In this document: positions 5,036 through 8,037 of the stretch, one piece after another
Layout of the letters: each line of letters begins with the position of its first letter
Position numbering within the stretch: position 1 is the stretch's first letter
From: Deltaproteobacteria bacterium
Lineage (GTDB): Bacteria; Myxococcota_A; UBA9160; SMWR01
Direction of reading: 5' to 3'
Length of the DNA: 8,037 bases
NCBI GenBank assembly: GCA_029261905.1
Contig: JAJDAM010000595.1
Location: 1 to 8,037 of the forward strand
Made by a program: the position numbers and the translations under genes
Notes under the pieces: model-generated
What the model was told of the DNA's origin: nothing
What the model saw: only the letters and a program-made list of their open reading frames with translations
The model's database searches: none

Positions 5036-7684
5036 ATGCCCTACGACCCCAAGGCGATCGAGCCCAAGTGGCAGGCCTACTGGCGCGACGAGCAGGTCTT
5101 TCGCGCTGAGATCGACCCCACCAAGCCGAAATTCTTCGCGCTCGACATGTTCCCCTACCCCTCGGGCGCGGGGCTCCATGTCGGCCACCCCAAGGGCTAC
5201 ATCGCCACCGATGTGCTCTCGCGCTACAAGCGCATGCGCGGCTTCAATGTGCTGCACCCGATGGGGTGGGACGCGTTCGGCCTGCCCGCCGAGCAGTACG
5301 CAATCGAGACGGGCACTCATCCGCGTGAGACGACCGCCAACAACATCGACAATTTCCGTCGGCAGTTTCAGGCGCTGGGAATGGACTATGACTGGTCCCG
5401 CGAGATCGACACCACCGATCCGGGCTATGTGCGATGGACCCAGTGGATCTTCTCGCAACTCTACGAGCGCGATCTGGCCTACATCGCTGAAGTACCGGTG
5501 AACTGGTGTTCCGCCCTCGGCACGGTGCTCGCGAACGAGGAAGTCATCGACGGAAAGAGCGAGCGGGGTGGACATCCGGTGATTCGGGTGCCGATGCGGC
5601 AGTGGATGCTGCGTATCACGGCCTACGCGGACCGGCTGATCGACGACCTCGACGATGTCGACTGGCCCGAATCGATCAAGAAAATGCAGCGAGACTGGGT
5701 AGGACGGTCCGAAGGCGCCCGCATCGAGTTCGCCCTCGATGGGCGTCCCGATCAAGACAAGATCGAGGTCTTCACGACGCGACCCGACACGTTGTTCGGC
5801 GCGACGTACATGGTGCTGGCTCCCGAGCACGAGTTGGTCGAGCGGATCACGACCGACGAGCAGCGGCCCGAAGTCGCTGCGTATGTCGATGCCGCGGCGC
5901 GCCGCAGCGAGCGTGCACGCATGTCGGACGTCAAGGTGAAGACTGGCGTGTTCACGGGCGCGACCGCGCAGCACCCTGTGACGGGCGACCCGCTGCCGGT
6001 CTGGGTCGCGGACTATGTCCTCGCCACCTACGGCACCGGCGCGGTGATGGCCGTTCCGGGACACGACGAGCGCGACTACGAGTTTGCGAAGGCCTTCGGC
6101 CTGCCGATCATCGAAGTGGTCAGCGGTGGCGACCTCGAATCCGCGGCGTTCGTCGGCGAAGGCGTCGCGGTCAATTCCGGCTTTCTCGACGGACTGATGA
6201 CCGGCGAGGCCAAGACGAAAATGTGTGCGTGGCTGCAGGAAAACGGCAGCGGTGGGGCGACCGTCAGTTACAAGCTTCGCGATTGGCTGTTCAGCCGACA
6301 GCGCTATTGGGGCGAGCCCTTTCCAATCCTCCATCACGCCGATGGGCGAACCGAGTTGGTCCCCGAATCCGAACTCCCGGTGCTGCTGCCGGAGCTCGAC
6401 GAGTACCGTCCGTCCGGAGATTTCGAAGCACCGTTGTCACGAGCCCGCGAGTGGCTCGAAGTGACGCACCCGCAAACCGGCGAGACGCTACTGCGCGACG
6501 TGAACACGATGCCGCAATGGGCCGGAAGCTGCTGGTACTACCTGCGCTTCTGTGACCCTCACAACAGCGATCGGGCCTGGTCGGACGAGGCCGAGAAGTA
6601 CTGGATGCCCGTCGACGTCTACGTCGGGGGCGCCGAACACGCGGTCCTCCACCTGCTGTACTCGCGCTTCTGGCACAAGGTCCTGTTCGATCTCGGCTTG
6701 GTCCACACCTCCGAACCGTTCGCAAAGCTGTTGAACCCGGGAATGGTCCTCGGATACAGCTATCGGTACTACGACGACAACCTGACCGACGCGCCGGACC
6801 ACAGGACATCGGCCTACCCCTCGTCGATGGCCCGGCTCGACGGTGAGACGACGGTTCACGTCGAGACCGGTATCGAATTGAAGGCGCGCTGGGTGCAAGC
6901 TCGGGATGTGGTGTTCACAGACGACGAAACGCCCATGCATCCGGAGTTCGAAGGCCTGCTCCTCGAAGAAGTCACTGAGAAGATGTCGAAGAGCCGCGGC
7001 AACGTCGTCAGCCCCGATGAAGTCATCGAGCGATTCGGTACGGACTCGCTACGGCTCTACTCGATGTTCATGGGGCCGTTGGACAAAGGGGCCCCCTGGT
7101 CCGAAGAGTCGATCCCGGGAGTGCTGCGGTTCTTGCAGCGCGCCTACCGACTCGTCGTCGACGATGGGCCAGTCGATGCGCCCGAAGAGACGATCGTCCA
7201 TATCGCCGAGGGCGGCGGGACACAGGCGCAGCGGCGCCTCACCGCAGAGACGATCGCAGGCGTCACCGATGACGTCGAAGCGATGCGGTTCAATACCGCC
7301 ATTTCGAAGTTGATGGTCTTTACCCGTGAAATCGCCAAAGACGCAGATCTTCCGCGTGATGCCATCGAAACGTTCCTGTTGCTGCTGGCACCTTTCGCCC
7401 CGCACCTGGCCGAAGAACTGTGGCGGCGGATCGGCCACAACAACTCGCTTGCCCACGAGCCCTGGCCGGAAGCCGATCCGTCTCTTCTGGTCGCAGAGGT
7501 GCTTCGGCTCACGGTGCAGGTCAATGGCAAGCGCCGAGACGAGATCGAAGTCGCGGTAGACGCGCCTCAGCAAGAAATCGAACAGACCGCTCTGGCACTG
7601 GCGAGCGTCCAGAAACATCTGGGCGGCAGAGAGCCGAAGCGGGTCATCGTCGTGCCGGGTCGACTGGTCAACATCGTCGGATAG
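5036..7684 (+). CDS. leuS: Leucyl-tRNA synthetase
   Basis: Cytoplasmic class Ia synthetase that charges tRNA-Leu using ATP, with editing. At 882 residues it is close to the E. coli length of 860 and looks complete. It opens MPYDPKAIEPKWQAYW, typical of the family. The ATP-binding HIGH motif is HVGH (48-51) within FPYPSGAGLHVGHPKGY. The CP1 editing domain spans about 222-415, with TTRPDTLFG (247-255; Thr252) and GHDERDY (Asp344), matching the E. coli editing residues. RQRYWGEPFPI follows near 421-431, a leucine-specific insert about 570-645, and KMSKS at 649-653. Anticodon-binding helices and the C-terminal VQVNGKRRDEI...PGRLVNIVG domain complete it. The zinc-knuckle region (158-180) keeps only Cys158. 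The start is fixed by family alignment and an in-frame TAA at 5021; there is no Shine-Dalgarno sequence ahead of it. It follows the exporter by 130 bases on the same strand. Confidence 0.98.
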   Translation: MPYDPKAIEPKWQAYWRDEQVFRAEIDPTKPKFFALDMFPYPSGAGLHVGHPKGYIATDVLSRYKRMRGFNVLHPMGWDAFGLPAEQYAIETGTHPRETTANNIDNFRRQFQALGMDYDWSREIDTTDPGYVRWTQWIFSQLYERDLAYIAEVPVNWCSALGTVLANEEVIDGKSERGGHPVIRVPMRQWMLRITAYADRLIDDLDDVDWPESIKKMQRDWVGRSEGARIEFALDGRPDQDKIEVFTTRPDTLFGATYMVLAPEHELVERITTDEQRPEVAAYVDAAARRSERARMSDVKVKTGVFTGATAQHPVTGDPLPVWVADYVLATYGTGAVMAVPGHDERDYEFAKAFGLPIIEVVSGGDLESAAFVGEGVAVNSGFLDGLMTGEAKTKMCAWLQENGSGGATVSYKLRDWLFSRQRYWGEPFPILHHADGRTELVPESELPVLLPELDEYRPSGDFEAPLSRAREWLEVTHPQTGETLLRDVNTMPQWAGSCWYYLRFCDPHNSDRAWSDEAEKYWMPVDVYVGGAEHAVLHLLYSRFWHKVLFDLGLVHTSEPFAKLLNPGMVLGYSYRYYDDNLTDAPDHRTSAYPSSMARLDGETTVHVETGIELKARWVQARDVVFTDDETPMHPEFEGLLLEEVTEKMSKSRGNVVSPDEVIERFGTDSLRLYSMFMGPLDKGAPWSEESIPGVLRFLQRAYRLVVDDGPVDAPEETIVHIAEGGGTQAQRRLTAETIAGVTDDVEAMRFNTAISKLMVFTREIAKDADLPRDAIETFLLLLAPFAPHLAEELWRRIGHNNSLAHEPWPEADPSLLVAEVLRLTVQVNGKRRDEIEVAVDAPQQEIEQTALALASVQKHLGGREPKRVIVVPGRLVNIVG

Positions 7685-7719
7685 TTCGATCGCTCGAGCC
7701 CGCCAGTCGTCCCACTTGA

Positions 7720-7742
7720 AACTGCCGTCATCAGAGGCAGTT
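7720..7742 (+). other. Hairpin downstream of leuS, possible transcript end
   Basis: AACTGCC (7720-7726) and GGCAGTT (7736-7742) form a perfect 7-bp stem with a 9-base loop 36 bases after the leuS stop. Outer TT/AA pairs could extend it across a two-base mismatch. No T-run follows, so it could protect the leuS mRNA 3' end but is not a standard intrinsic terminator. Confidence 0.35.
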
Positions 7743-7752
7743 CGAAATCGAG

Positions 7753-7773
7753 CCGTTCCAGAACGCCGTTCTG
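7753..7773. repeat. Overlapping alternative dyads built from CCGTTC/GAACG
   Basis: CCGTTC occurs at 7753-7758 and again at 7766-7771, with GAACG (7761-7765) between them. GAACG can pair with CGTTC on its left (2-base loop), or CAGAAC (7759-7764) with GTTCTG (7768-7773) on its right, a perfect 6-3-6 dyad. The spacings do not fit the LexA boxes I know (GTTC-N7-GTTC or GAAC-N4-GTTC). It lies about 85 bases upstream of the promoter at 7857 and could be a binding site. Confidence 0.3.
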
Positions 7774-7856
7774 CATCTCATTTCGACCTGATTTCGCAGA
7801 CTGGCTGACGATTCGAGCGAGTTTGGACCTGAATCGAACCCAAATCAGAATTCCTA

Positions 7857-7884
7857 TTGACGGATCTACAACCCATGCTATGAT
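7857..7884 (+). promoter_or_regulatory. Near-consensus extended -10 sigma-70 promoter
   Basis: TTGACG (7857-7862, five of six) is followed after 16 bases by TATGAT (7879-7884, five of six). A TG at 7876-7877 gives the extended -10 form TGCTATGAT. This is the best promoter in the window and stands in AT-richer DNA. Start site expected near 7891. It faces rightward, away from leuS, so it serves whatever begins here or beyond the edge. Confidence 0.7.
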
Positions 7885-7890
7885 CTCTGG

Positions 7891-7932
7891 GTTCGCGCGA
7901 GAAATCACCCGCTTCCCAGCGGGTCTTTTTTT
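7891..7932 (+). ncRNA. Predicted ~40-nt transcript between promoter and terminator, or attenuator leader
   Basis: The interval from the expected start site to the end of the T-run is about 42 bases and has no start codon. It consists of an unpaired 5' part (GTTCGCGCGAGAAATC) and the terminator hairpin. It matches no RNA family I know. It could be a tiny stable RNA, or a leader in which most transcripts stop and some read through to a gene beyond the window. Confidence 0.35.
7907..7932 (+). terminator. Rho-independent terminator directly after the promoter at 7857
   Basis: ACCCGC (7907-7912), loop TTCCCA, GCGGGT (7919-7924) make a perfect 6-bp stem followed by C and seven T (7926-7932). It is the clearest terminator in the window. 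It is much too far from leuS (about 220 bases) to be its obvious terminator, though leuS read-through would also stop here. The orientation is plus: on the other strand no comparable T-run follows the stem. Confidence 0.85.
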
Positions 7933-8037
7933 GCCTGTTTTCTTGTCAATTGTTTTCGCCTTTTGTTCGCGTACATCTACCCATCCGCGTTCACAAATAT
8001 GGGATTCCTGCGATATTTCGCTGAAACTAATTAGGCC
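7933..8037. other. AT-richer tail of the window, no gene seen
   Basis: These bases are T-rich and then AT-rich, unlike the coding parts. I find no ribosome site with a convincing start codon. An 11-codon frame at 7999-8034 (MGFLRYFAETN) lacks any Shine-Dalgarno sequence. The stretch is probably the leader or upstream region of a gene beyond the edge. Confidence 0.4.

Larger units (their letters stand above)
7685..7856. other. Non-coding stretch after leuS with several small inverted repeats
   Basis: No gene is supported; a minus-strand open frame that overlaps leuS here resembles no family. Besides the hairpins listed separately, CTGATTT (7788-7794) and AAATCAG (7842-7848) could close a long loop just upstream of the strong promoter at 7857. 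TTTGG (7822-7826) and CCAAA (7840-7844) could pair inside it. These short matches may be chance. Confidence 0.5.

Noticed and set aside
2239..5037. A 932-codon open frame on the minus strand opposite the exporter
   Set aside because: It is fully antisense to a gene with clear RND motifs. Its product is rich in Asp/Arg/His/Gln with no recognisable fold, as expected of a shadow frame in GC-rich DNA. Its VEGLF repeats are only the 15-bp DNA repeat read backwards.
4970..6337. A 455-codon open frame on the minus strand opposite leuS
   Set aside because: Antisense to well-conserved LeuRS sequence, with no family resemblance and no clear ribosome site.
7753..7773. LexA (SOS) box
   Set aside because: GAAC and GTTC are 3 bases apart and the GTTC repeats 9 apart; neither fits the LexA spacings I know.
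7567..7908. A 113-codon minus-strand open frame across the leuS end and following spacer
   Set aside because: It runs through the leuS C-terminal domain in antisense and through the strong plus-strand promoter; the product is unrecognised.
7999..8034. An 11-codon frame MGFLRYFAETN as a possible leader peptide
   Set aside because: No Shine-Dalgarno sequence, no run of a regulatory amino acid, and it lies after rather than before the terminator hairpin.

Overview
The window is GC-rich bacterial DNA carrying four protein genes in two divergent transcription units. Codon use looks much the same throughout. The genes are ordinary chromosomal ones: a fumarate reductase/succinate dehydrogenase flavoprotein, a NYN-domain nuclease, a large RND/MMPL exporter and leucyl-tRNA synthetase. 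I see no plasmid, phage or transposon marks, no CRISPR array and no tRNA or rRNA gene. The FrdA type, the COG1033-like exporter with an ARAVSH motif and the LeuRS type suggest a Gram-negative of the old 'Deltaproteobacteria' (Myxococcota, Desulfobacterota, Binatota) or a neighbouring lineage. That placement is inference from remembered families, not from a search.

Layout: on the minus strand, bases 1-624 hold the N-terminal 208 residues of an FrdA-like flavoprotein that runs off the left edge. A 167-base divergent spacer with a perfect 7-bp dyad separates it from a plus-strand gene (792-1454) for a NYN/YacP-like ribonuclease with an added N-terminal hydrophobic segment. A short hairpin plus T-run follows that gene. 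Next comes a 382-base non-coding stretch with the best promoter candidate for the exporter. Its -35 box overlaps a perfect 7-4-7 inverted repeat, the layout expected of a repressor operator. The exporter (1837-4905, 1022 aa) is intact. Its stop codon lies inside a 15-bp tandem repeat of five copies, which re-creates the in-frame TAG stop several times. A strong GC hairpin then lies just ahead of leuS (5036-7684, 882 aa, complete with HVGH, KMSKS and editing-site residues), whose start codon has no visible Shine-Dalgarno sequence.

The last 353 bases contain no convincing protein gene. They hold small inverted repeats, then a near-consensus extended -10 sigma-70 promoter (7857-7884). About 15 bases past its expected start site there is a clear Rho-independent terminator (7907-7932). 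This predicts a very short RNA of about 40 nt, or an attenuator for a gene beyond the right edge.

The genes do not form an obvious pathway. Respiration (frdA), RNA turnover (NYN), envelope export (RND) and translation (leuS) appear to be neighbours by genome order rather than by shared function. I see no convincing new multi-gene system. The points that most deserve a second look are non-coding: the TAG-repeat at the exporter's end, the promoter-terminator pair after leuS, and the operator-promoter overlap before the exporter.
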